This document shows, in pieces, positions 1 through 5,335 of a stretch of 6,721 nt of DNA; position 1 is the stretch's first letter; the number at the start of each line of letters is the position of its first letter. The position numbers and the translations under genes were made by a program. The DNA is from Polynucleobacter meluiroseus. Its GTDB lineage: Bacteria > Bacteroidota > Bacteroidia > Flavobacteriales_D > Crocinitomicaceae. Under the pieces are notes generated by a model that saw only the letters and a list, made by a program, of their open reading frames with translations, made no database searches and had not been told where the DNA came from. The DNA lies in the NCBI GenBank assembly GCA_943328715.2, contig CALQBB020000046.1, positions 1 through 6,721 on the forward strand, given 5' to 3'.

Positions 1-489
1 AAATTGGCGAAACGCGCTGGATTGTTACATGACATCGGTAAAGTTCCAGATGAAGAGCCAGAATTGCCTCACGCAATCTTGGGAATGAAAATCGCTGAGA
101 AATTTGGTGAAAAAGGAGACGTTCTAAACGCCATTGGAGCTCACCACGACGAAATCGAAATGACAACCTTGATTTCACCTATCGTACAAGTGTGTGATGC
201 CATCTCTGGTGCACGCCCAGGTGCAAGACGTGAAATCGTTGAAGCATACATTAAACGAATTAAAGAACTAGAAAACCTTGCCTTGTCTTATGAAGGCGTT
301 TCTAGTGCTTATGCCATTCAAGCTGGAAGAGAACTTCGTGTGCTTGTAGAAGCAGAGAAAGTATCTGATCAACGTTCTGAGGAACTTTCATTTAATATCT
401 CTCAGCGCATTCAAACGGAAATGACCTATCCTGGACAAGTCAAGGTGACCGTCATTCGAGAAAAAAGATCTGTTAATTACGCTAAATAA
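1..489 (+). CDS. rny: Ribonuclease Y, C-terminal part (5' end outside window)
   Basis: RNase Y is a membrane-anchored endoribonuclease that starts mRNA decay by cutting single-stranded RNA. Only the last 162 residues are here, out of about 520 in the family; the N-terminal membrane anchor, coiled coil and KH domain lie upstream. The reading frame is open from base 1. The visible part starts inside the HD domain: the HD dyad is H10-D11 (GLLHDIGK, bases 28-33), followed by the metal-site segment AHHDEIE at residues 47-53, D66 in [15 protein letters not shown], and the family C-terminal block with IQAGRE and [12 protein letters not shown]. The gene ends in NYAK and a TAA stop. All these blocks match RNase Y as I know it. 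HD-domain hydrolases of other types lack this C-terminal block. A strong intrinsic terminator begins five bases after the stop, so rny is the last gene of its transcript. Confidence 0.95.
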   Translation, partial: KLAKRAGLLHDIGKVPDEEPELPHAILGMKIAEKFGEKGDVLNAIGAHHDEIEMTTLISPIVQVCDAISGARPGARREIVEAYIKRIKELENLALSYEGVSSAYAIQAGRELRVLVEAEKVSDQRSEELSFNISQRIQTEMTYPGQVKVTVIREKRSVNYAK

Positions 490-493
490 TCAT

Positions 494-517
494 AAGGGGA
501 ATTCGTTCCCCTTTTTT
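494..517 (+). terminator. Intrinsic terminator after rny
   Basis: The sequence shows a perfect 8-bp stem, AAGGGGAA (494-501) with TTCCCCTT (506-513), closed by a TTCG tetraloop (502-505) and running into six consecutive T (512-517). This is a textbook Rho-independent terminator for + strand transcription. It starts five bases after the rny stop and ends 14 bases before the next start codon. On the - strand the stem is not followed by a clean T run, so it should act in one direction only. Confidence 0.88.
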
Positions 518-531
518 GTACACGATAAAAT

Positions 532-1578
532 ATGATTCCAGTAAATTCCTTGGTGATTTCTGGTCCGTGCAGCGCGGAAACCCGAGAACAAGTTTTGGAG
601 ACAGCCCTTGGATTGTCCAACGTTGGCATTGATTACTTTCGAGCTGGAATATGGAAACCGAGAACACGTCCAGGTGAGTTCGAAGGAATTGGGGACGTAG
701 GAATCTCGTGGATGTGTGAAGTGCGCGAAACGTACGGTTTGAAAATAGCCACGGAAGTTGCAAAAGCCGAACACGTCGAATTGGCGCTCAAAAATAACTT
801 CGATATGATTTGGGTCGGAGCTCGCTCCACCGTTAATCCATTTACCGTTCAAGAAATTGCAGAATCACTTCAAGGTACGAACATCAAAGTCATGGTGAAA
901 AATCCGGTGAATCCAGACCTGAAACTTTGGATCGGAGCAATCGAACGCATTTGGAAAGCCGGAATAACAGATGTCAGTGCCATTCACCGTGGATTCTCTG
1001 TCTACGAAAAGACACGCTACAGAAATGACCCAAACTGGCAAATTCCAATTGACCTAAAACAAGAATTACCTGGAATCCCATTAATTTGTGATCCCTCTCA
1101 TATTGGCGGTAGAGCACATTTGCTGATGCCATTGGCCCAAAAAGCAATGGACCTAAATTATGATGGATTGATGATTGAATCTCATGTTGATCCTTCACGC
1201 GCTTGGACCGACGCCAAACAACAGATTACTCCGGCTGAATTAAAGGAATTATTGAATTCACTCACTATTCGTAATCGAGCAGCAATTGACGAGGACGCCA
1301 TGCTTGCCTTTCGAGAGCAACTGACGCAAACCGACGAATCAATCATTCAGTTATTGAAAAACCGCATGCGTATTTCAGAACAAATTGGAGAATTCAAGAA
1401 GGACAAAAACCATGTCATCCTTCAATCGAACAGATGGGAAGAGGCACTACGAAGCAATGTACTAAAAGCAAGCGCGGAAGGGATTTCAGAAGAATTTGTC
1501 ACGCAACTTTTTAAATTGATTCATCAGGACTCCATTCGTATTCAATCTGATATTTTATCAAAAGATGACCGCGATTAA
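532..1578 (+). CDS. Bifunctional DAHP synthase / chorismate mutase (C-terminal AroQ fusion)
   Basis: A 348-residue cytoplasmic enzyme. The N-terminal part (about 1-245) condenses phosphoenolpyruvate and erythrose 4-phosphate to DAHP, the first shikimate step. The C-terminal part (about 250-345) turns chorismate into prephenate. The synthase is of type I-beta: metal ligands C13 (SGPCSAE), H190 (DPSH), E216 (MIESH) and D227 are present, with substrate-binding GIWKPRTRP (39-47), GARST (96-100) and IHRGF (151-155). The mutase aligns without gaps to the E. coli P-protein AroQ domain: R261, R278, K289, R301, S334 and Q338 match R11, R28, K39, R51, S84 and Q88. Two positions differ: Q298 for D48 and W302 for E52. 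The start is forced, because an in-frame TAA lies at 526-528, and the protein begins almost directly at the first barrel strand. Fusions of this order are known in Bacteroidota, where prephenate feeds back on the synthase in Prevotella and Porphyromonas enzymes; the same control here is inferred. It overlaps aroA by 14 bases. Confidence 0.95.
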   Translation: MIPVNSLVISGPCSAETREQVLETALGLSNVGIDYFRAGIWKPRTRPGEFEGIGDVGISWMCEVRETYGLKIATEVAKAEHVELALKNNFDMIWVGARSTVNPFTVQEIAESLQGTNIKVMVKNPVNPDLKLWIGAIERIWKAGITDVSAIHRGFSVYEKTRYRNDPNWQIPIDLKQELPGIPLICDPSHIGGRAHLLMPLAQKAMDLNYDGLMIESHVDPSRAWTDAKQQITPAELKELLNSLTIRNRAAIDEDAMLAFREQLTQTDESIIQLLKNRMRISEQIGEFKKDKNHVILQSNRWEEALRSNVLKASAEGISEEFVTQLFKLIHQDSIRIQSDILSKDDRD

Positions 1579-2797
1579 TCCATTTCAGGTTCAACATGTC
1601 ATTCACTCAAACGCTTCTAAAAGTGATGCGCAACGCTGTTTGATTCTTGCTGCTTTCTCCAAGAATCCAACTAGAATACTTGGCTTAGATCAGTCGGAAG
1701 ATATCTCTGCGATGCTGTCCTGTATTCAAGAATTAGGTGCGAGCTATAACGAAGAAACATCAACGGTACATCCGTCATCACATAACTTCAGTGAACGCAT
1801 TTGCTTAAACGTCCATGAAAGTGGCTTTGCCCTTCGGACATTAGCATTCGTTGGAATGGCCTTTACGAAAAATCTAACGATAAACGGGACAGGCAGCCTT
1901 CTTCAACGCGACCATTCGCAATTATGCCACATTCTTCAACAAATTGGCTTCACTGTTGAGTCCAATGAGTCTAAATTGCCCATACACATCAGCGGGACTG
2001 CCCGCTTTAAACATGTTACCGTAAATGGCGAAGCCGGATCCCAAGCAATCAGTGGTTTGTTTTTACTCGCTCCTTTTCTAGAGCAAGATTCTTTGGTATC
2101 CATTGAATCATTAACAAGTAAGCCCTATTTAGAAATGACCATTGCTCGCATGCGTGATTTTGGCATTGTTCTACATAGTTTGAATGATAACAGTTATCAA
2201 ATTCCGGGAAATCAACTCATCCAAAAGGACGAAGTCCACATCGAAGGAGATTGGAGTGGCGCAGCGAATCCAATCGTTGGAGCGGTAATTTCAGGAAAGC
2301 TTGAACTACATGGATTAAACAGGTGTTCGTTGCAAGCAGATCGACACATCCTTCAAGTAATTCAAGATTTCGGAGCGACAATTACGTGGAAGGACGATGT
2401 GCTTTTCGTGCAACAATCCAAAACAAACTCGCCATTTGAAACAAATATTTCCGATTGTCCAGATTTGTTCCCCATTCTTGTGGTTTTAGCATGTGCTGCA
2501 TCTGGAACCTCTAAAATCATCGGCGTGAATCGACTCCAGAACAAAGAATCAGATCGACTTTCAGTCATGTGTGAGGTACTAGAAAAATTTGAAATAGCTT
2601 TTCAACTTGGTTCAAGTGAAATTTTCATCCATGGAACCGGTCAGGTTGCAGGCGGTGAAATCGATACGCATAACGATCATCGTATTGCGATGGCTGCAAC
2701 GATCGCTGCGTGTATTGCAAGAAAGCCAATTCATCTCACGGATGCATCTTGCGTCTCAAAATCCTATCCAAATTTCTTTAAAGACTTGGAATGTTGA
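1565..2797 (+). CDS. aroA: 3-phosphoshikimate 1-carboxyvinyltransferase (EPSP synthase)
   Basis: A 410-residue cytoplasmic enzyme of the sixth shikimate step; it joins the enolpyruvyl group of PEP to shikimate 3-phosphate. E. coli AroA has 427 residues. Landmarks in order, with E. coli equivalents: K19, S20 and R24 in SKSDAQR (K22, S23, R27); R115 in LLQRD (R124); S159-Q160 in GSQAIS (S170-Q171); SKPYLEMT at 185-192; D300 in CPDLFP (D313); E328 and R331 in KESDRL (E341, R344); R373 in NDHRIAM (R386); K399 in SKSYP (K411). All key residues are present, so it should be active. The loop equivalent to E. coli NAGTAMRP reads ESGFALRT (85-92), so the positions of T97 and P101 carry F88 and T92. The ATG lies inside the end of the upstream gene with a 14-base overlap, which suggests coupled translation. 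Its stop lies one base from the stop of the convergent lipoprotein gene. Confidence 0.95.
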   Translation: MTAINPFQVQHVIHSNASKSDAQRCLILAAFSKNPTRILGLDQSEDISAMLSCIQELGASYNEETSTVHPSSHNFSERICLNVHESGFALRTLAFVGMAFTKNLTINGTGSLLQRDHSQLCHILQQIGFTVESNESKLPIHISGTARFKHVTVNGEAGSQAISGLFLLAPFLEQDSLVSIESLTSKPYLEMTIARMRDFGIVLHSLNDNSYQIPGNQLIQKDEVHIEGDWSGAANPIVGAVISGKLELHGLNRCSLQADRHILQVIQDFGATITWKDDVLFVQQSKTNSPFETNISDCPDLFPILVVLACAASGTSKIIGVNRLQNKESDRLSVMCEVLEKFEIAFQLGSSEIFIHGTGQVAGGEIDTHNDHRIAMAATIAACIARKPIHLTDASCVSKSYPNFFKDLEC

Positions 2798-2798
2798 T

Positions 2799-3350
2799 TT
2801 ACTTTCCTGTCATCTGGTATTGACTGTACTCAAAAAAATCCATCTCAATGTGCTTGAGTCGCTTTTCGATATCCTTGCGTTTCGTCGGCTTGATTTTCTC
2901 CTTCAACAAAAGCTCATAGTAATATTGCACTTTTTCCGGGTCGCGCGGTTCGATTAGGACATCGTACGTACTCGCTAAACTTTCCAATAAAAAGTCTTTA
3001 TTCGCATAGTTCGGAAACAATTGTATCAAGGTGTCTCCGTAAGCAACCGATTGTTCGTAGGCCTGTAAATCACTGTATTTGATGTGCACTTTAAACAAAC
3101 AATCTGCGGAAAAAGAATCCTCTGGATAGGCACGGTAGTACGCTAGCAAACGATTAATGAGCTCAATATTCGTCAAACTCGGCATTTTAGCGGCTTGAAC
3201 CGGGTCCTTTTGAATAGCCATAATGGAATCTTCCATTTGCTTAATGCTCGTCTTTAGTTCTGTTTTTTTATCTGATTTTGCAGGTCCGCCACATGATTCA
3301 ACAATCAGCGCAAAACTCAGGAGTGCAATTAAGGTGTATATTGATCTCAT
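2799..3350 (-). CDS. Small helical (TPR-like) lipoprotein, function unknown
   Basis: A 183-residue predicted lipoprotein. Residues 1-20 form a type II signal peptide: R2, a hydrophobic core at about 4-17, and lipobox VESC with the lipidated Cys at 20, followed by GG. The mature part is highly charged and almost entirely helical. A short heptad-like stretch at about 29-48 (ELKTSIKQMEDSIMAIQ) precedes helix pairs at about 61-130, with TPR-like spacing of aromatic and alanine residues (LLAYYRAYPEDSFSADCLFK, then AYGDTLIQLFPNYANKDFLL), and a basic C-terminal helix rich in K and R (150-167). The TPR call rests on the pattern only; a repeat search could miss it. The protein probably sits in the periplasm-facing or outer membrane as a protein-interaction adaptor. 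Its ATG overlaps the def stop (ATGA, four bases), which points to translational coupling and the same transcript as ruvX-def. No catalytic motif is visible. Confidence 0.85.
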   Translation of the reverse strand: MRSIYTLIALLSFALIVESCGGPAKSDKKTELKTSIKQMEDSIMAIQKDPVQAAKMPSLTNIELINRLLAYYRAYPEDSFSADCLFKVHIKYSDLQAYEQSVAYGDTLIQLFPNYANKDFLLESLASTYDVLIEPRDPEKVQYYYELLLKEKIKPTKRKDIEKRLKHIEMDFFEYSQYQMTGK

Positions 3351-3946
3351 ATCATTTTTGGTTTTTTACCACCTGGAAAAGACATTTTGTAATCGACGTC
3401 GATTCTCCCTGAGGTAATATTTTGTAGTCGCTTCGTTAACATTTTCTTTTTCAAGGGAGACAAGTGATCTGTAAATAAAACCCCTTCGATATGGTCATAT
3501 TCATGTTGAATGATTCTAGCTGCATATCCATCAAATGTTTCCTCATGGAATCCCCAATTTTCATCGAAATATGTGATGAGCACTTTCTCTTGACGAAAAA
3601 CGTTTTCACGAATTTTAGGAATCGACAAACAGCCTTCCTGAAATGACCATTTTTCACCAGATTCCTCTTCAATGATCGGATTAATAAATACCTTTTTAAA
3701 ATCGGAAATTCCCTCCGCTCTCGGATCTGGTTCATCGTCTTCCTCGTCAGCGAATGGACTTCCATCCACGATAAATAAACGAATACTTTTACCAATTTGA
3801 GGTGCAGCGAGTCCAACTCCCTTTGCATGATACATCGTATCAAACATATCTGCAATCAACTTTGATAAGTCTGGGTATTTTTCATCAATTTCCTCAGCTT
3901 CTTTTTTTAGAACTGGGTCTCCGTAAGCGACAATAGGTAAAATCAT
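3347..3946 (-). CDS. def: Peptide deformylase
   Basis: A 199-residue metalloenzyme that removes the formyl group from the initiator methionine of new proteins at the ribosome. All three family motifs are present: GVGLAAPQ (43-50), EGCLS (104-108) with metal ligand C106, and QHEYDH (147-152) with ligands H148 and H152 and catalytic E149. It is longer than the roughly 170 residues of E. coli Def for two reasons: an acidic insertion at about 62-82 (PFADEEDDEPDPRAEG) between the first two motifs, and a C-terminal tail after the catalytic helix (KRLQNITSG, then YKMSFPGGKKPKMI). I associate both with Bacteroidota deformylases. The ATG at 3944-3946 starts MILPIVAYGDPVL, the normal family N-terminus. 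It lies 21 bases after the ruvX stop and overlaps the next lipoprotein gene by four bases. No formyltransferase gene (fmt), a common neighbour elsewhere, is seen. Confidence 0.97.
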   Translation of the reverse strand: MILPIVAYGDPVLKKEAEEIDEKYPDLSKLIADMFDTMYHAKGVGLAAPQIGKSIRLFIVDGSPFADEEDDEPDPRAEGISDFKKVFINPIIEEESGEKWSFQEGCLSIPKIRENVFRQEKVLITYFDENWGFHEETFDGYAARIIQHEYDHIEGVLFTDHLSPLKKKMLTKRLQNITSGRIDVDYKMSFPGGKKPKMI

Positions 3947-3950
3947 GATG

Positions 3951-3958
3951 CAAAATTA
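3951..3958 (-). promoter_or_regulatory. Candidate -7 box (TAATTTTG) before def
   Basis: On the - strand the 21-base ruvX-def gap contains TAATTTTG, an exact match to the Bacteroidota -7 consensus TAnnTTTG. It ends four bases before the def ATG (TAATTTTG-CATC-ATG). No clear TTG at the -33 position is seen 17-23 bases upstream, where the DNA is the 3' end of ruvX. If used, transcription would start at or just before the ATG. An 8-base AT-rich match can arise by chance, but the same box at the same spacing precedes ruvX. Confidence 0.4.
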
Positions 3959-3967
3959 GTGAATTCC

Positions 3968-4384
3968 TTATTGAAATGATTGTTGTGAAAGGTAATCTTG
4001 TAAAATCAAGGTAGCGGCTAGTTTGTCCACAAGTGACTTTTGTTTCATATGCTTTTTCTTTCCTGCAAGGTGTATGGTTTCCATCGCGCGCGACGAACTG
4101 AAACGTTCGTCTTGTAATACAATTCCACAATTAGGGAATTGTTTCGCTAAGACTTCCTGCAATATGCGGACATTCTCCGTAATATGCGTGTCTGATCCAT
4201 CCAATCGCGTTGGAAAACCAAGGACAATCGTTGAAATGGATTCCTTGCCAAATAATTGAAGTAAAAACTCCATTAACGTACTTGAATCAACAGTCGTCAA
4301 CGGACTTGCAATGATCGCATGATCATCTGTAATAGCTAGTCCCGTACGCTTTAATCCGAAATCAATTGCAAGTATTTTTGGCAT
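3968..4384 (-). CDS. ruvX: Putative Holliday junction resolvase RuvX / pre-16S rRNA nuclease (YqgF)
   Basis: A 138-residue protein, the usual length of the YqgF/RuvX family with an RNase H-like fold. In E. coli YqgF acts in maturation of the 16S rRNA 5' end; the resolvase name comes from structural similarity. Visible motifs in order: ILAIDFGLKRTGLAITD (4-20) with the first catalytic acid D8; VLGFPTRLDGSD (54-65), the GxP..DG segment; LQDERFSS (90-97) with E93; and SLVDKLAATLILQDYL (117-132) with D120. This is the full set of conserved acids. The start ATG at 4382-4384 gives the standard MPKILAIDFG N-terminus. It is the first gene of a - strand operon with def and a lipoprotein gene and is divergent from the lipoprotein gene at 4489. 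A TAATTTTG promoter-like box ends four bases before the ATG. Confidence 0.93.
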   Translation of the reverse strand: MPKILAIDFGLKRTGLAITDDHAIIASPLTTVDSSTLMEFLLQLFGKESISTIVLGFPTRLDGSDTHITENVRILQEVLAKQFPNCGIVLQDERFSSSRAMETIHLAGKKKHMKQKSLVDKLAATLILQDYLSQQSFQ

Positions 4385-4388
4385 CTAA

Positions 4389-4396
4389 CAAAATTA
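4389..4396 (-). promoter_or_regulatory. Candidate -7 box (TAATTTTG) before ruvX
   Basis: The - strand reads TAATTTTG-TTAG-ATG directly before ruvX. The box fits TAnnTTTG exactly and leaves only four bases to the start codon, implying a leaderless or nearly leaderless mRNA. The -33 region is a poor match: no TTG lies 17-23 bases upstream. Since ruvX heads a divergent operon, a promoter must lie in 4385-4488, which makes this the more likely of the two TAATTTTG boxes to be real. Confidence 0.5.
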
Positions 4397-4452
4397 CGAA
4401 ACAAAATCAGATACATAAAGATTTTACAGACAGTATGACAAATTGAAGATGA

Positions 4453-4479
4453 TTGCTTAATTTCACGGAGCTATTTTTT
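4453..4479 (+). promoter_or_regulatory. Weak candidate promoter for the 4489 lipoprotein gene
   Basis: TTG at 4453-4455 and TATTTTTT at 4472-4479 are 16 bases apart, close to the Bacteroidota -33/-7 pattern TTG-N17-23-TAnnTTTG. The last base of the -7 box is T instead of G. Transcription would begin a few bases before the ATG at 4489. The match is poor enough that chance is a serious alternative in AT-rich DNA. Confidence 0.25.
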
Positions 4480-4488
4480 TACTGACCG

Positions 4489-5292
4489 ATGAAAGTCAAC
4501 TTTTCGTACCATTTTCTCCTAAGCTTTTCCTTGATACTTCTTGTATCCTGTAAAAATGAACAGGGTAAATCTGTTGAATCCAATTCAACAAAAAAACGCA
4601 TTGCTTTTACGGAAGAAAATAAGAACCTCGATGTATTTGAAAAATATGCGTTAAAAATCGATGGCAACAAATCACTATCCAAGATTCAAAGCTTGTTTTA
4701 CACAGATTCTGACGGCAATACAACAGAGGCATACGCTTGGATTGACGACAAAATGGAGGTGCTGAAACTACAGCAAAATGAAAATATGGCTTCCGGAAAA
4801 AAAATAGAGCGCATTTTTTATTTCTTGAATGGACTCAAAACGATGAGTCGTCAAATCATTTATCATTATGAATTGAAAAAACCGTATTTCTCCGAGCAAC
4901 GAAGTTATTATAGTTTAACCGGTGCCGTTATCGCCACGTTTAGTCGGTACTCGTCAACAGAGGAGTTAGATTTGATTGAACTGAAAAAAACGGACAAGCA
5001 AGAACTAAATCATCAACATGCCTTATCCATTATCAAACGCACTGGAGATTTCGAAACACGATTTCGTGGGTTTGATGAAGCTTTCGGAAGAAAATTCATT
5101 GTGCTAGGAACTGAAAACCAAACAAGTACCATTGCCTTTAACGTGGAAAGTCCGATTTTGAAGCAGTTGATAAGTGCAGAAAACAAACATAAAAACGAAC
5201 GTTTGGAAGTTCAGTTTTCTCCAATCACTGAGCCAGATGGATTTACTTTTCAAGCACTGGTGGACTTAACTTATTCCTCAAAGGAGAATTAA
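4489..5292 (+). CDS. Predicted lipoprotein of unknown function
   Basis: A 267-residue protein that I do not recognise. Residues 1-20 form a clear lipoprotein signal: K2, a hydrophobic core at about 9-19 (FLLSFSLILLV), and lipobox LVSC with the Cys at 21, followed by a flexible charged linker (22-45) rich in N, S, K and E. The rest looks mainly beta: about 64-100 (IQSLFYTDSDGNTTEAYAWI), 105-155 with several tyrosine-rich alternating strands (IERIFYFLNGLK, QIIYHYELKKPYF, RSYYSLTGAVIATFSRYS), and a C-terminal pair of strands at about 238-264. No cysteine follows C21 and no catalytic motif is seen. The ATG at 4489 directly begins the signal peptide, so the start is secure. It points the same way as the receptor-like gene 43 bases downstream and may share its transcript. 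A surface or inner-leaflet outer-membrane lipoprotein is plausible; it is too short for SusD and has no SusD-like features. Confidence 0.85.
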   Translation: MKVNFSYHFLLSFSLILLVSCKNEQGKSVESNSTKKRIAFTEENKNLDVFEKYALKIDGNKSLSKIQSLFYTDSDGNTTEAYAWIDDKMEVLKLQQNENMASGKKIERIFYFLNGLKTMSRQIIYHYELKKPYFSEQRSYYSLTGAVIATFSRYSSTEELDLIELKKTDKQELNHQHALSIIKRTGDFETRFRGFDEAFGRKFIVLGTENQTSTIAFNVESPILKQLISAENKHKNERLEVQFSPITEPDGFTFQALVDLTYSSKEN

Positions 5293-5335
5293 TGAACATT
5301 TTTCCTTTTTAAGCGTATTTACAACACAACAAACT

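Larger units (their letters stand above)
4385..4488. other. Divergent intergenic region between ruvX and the 4489 lipoprotein gene
   Basis: These 104 AT-rich bases separate two genes that point away from each other, so promoters for both directions are expected here. The - strand carries the TAATTTTG box at 4389-4396. On the + strand TTG (4453-4455), a 16-base spacer and TATTTTTT (4472-4479) resemble the TTG / TAnnTTTG promoter pattern, with the last base off and the spacer one base short. No hairpin, riboswitch, RNA gene or repeat is apparent. Confidence 0.6.

Noticed and set aside
490..852. Open frames on the - strand (including 482-763 and 633-830) opposite the DAHP synthase gene
   Set aside because: They have no family features and lie opposite a strongly conserved enzyme; they are frame shadows.
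2844..2858. Inverted repeat CTCAA-TGTGC-TTGAG just after the aroA end, as a possible terminator
   Set aside because: The stem is only five base pairs, AT-rich, lies inside the lipoprotein coding region and has no T run directly after it.
2607..2957. A 116-residue + strand open frame spanning the aroA end and the convergent lipoprotein gene
   Set aside because: It overlaps two real genes in other frames, has no recognisable domain and reads as low-quality basic sequence.
3451..3855. A 134-residue - strand open frame inside def, and a second one at 3894-4130 across the def-ruvX junction
   Set aside because: Both are alternative frames of well-supported genes, and their translations resemble no protein family.
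5280..5308. AAAGGA / TCCTTT pairing after the 4489 lipoprotein gene as a terminator
   Set aside because: The stem is six base pairs with two GC pairs and a 17-base loop, and it overlaps the coding end; too weak to call.
5292..5312. ATG overlapping the lipoprotein stop (TAATG) as the start of a small coupled gene
   Set aside because: The frame closes after six codons (MNIFPF), so it is not a credible gene; a role as a reinitiation site cannot be shown.
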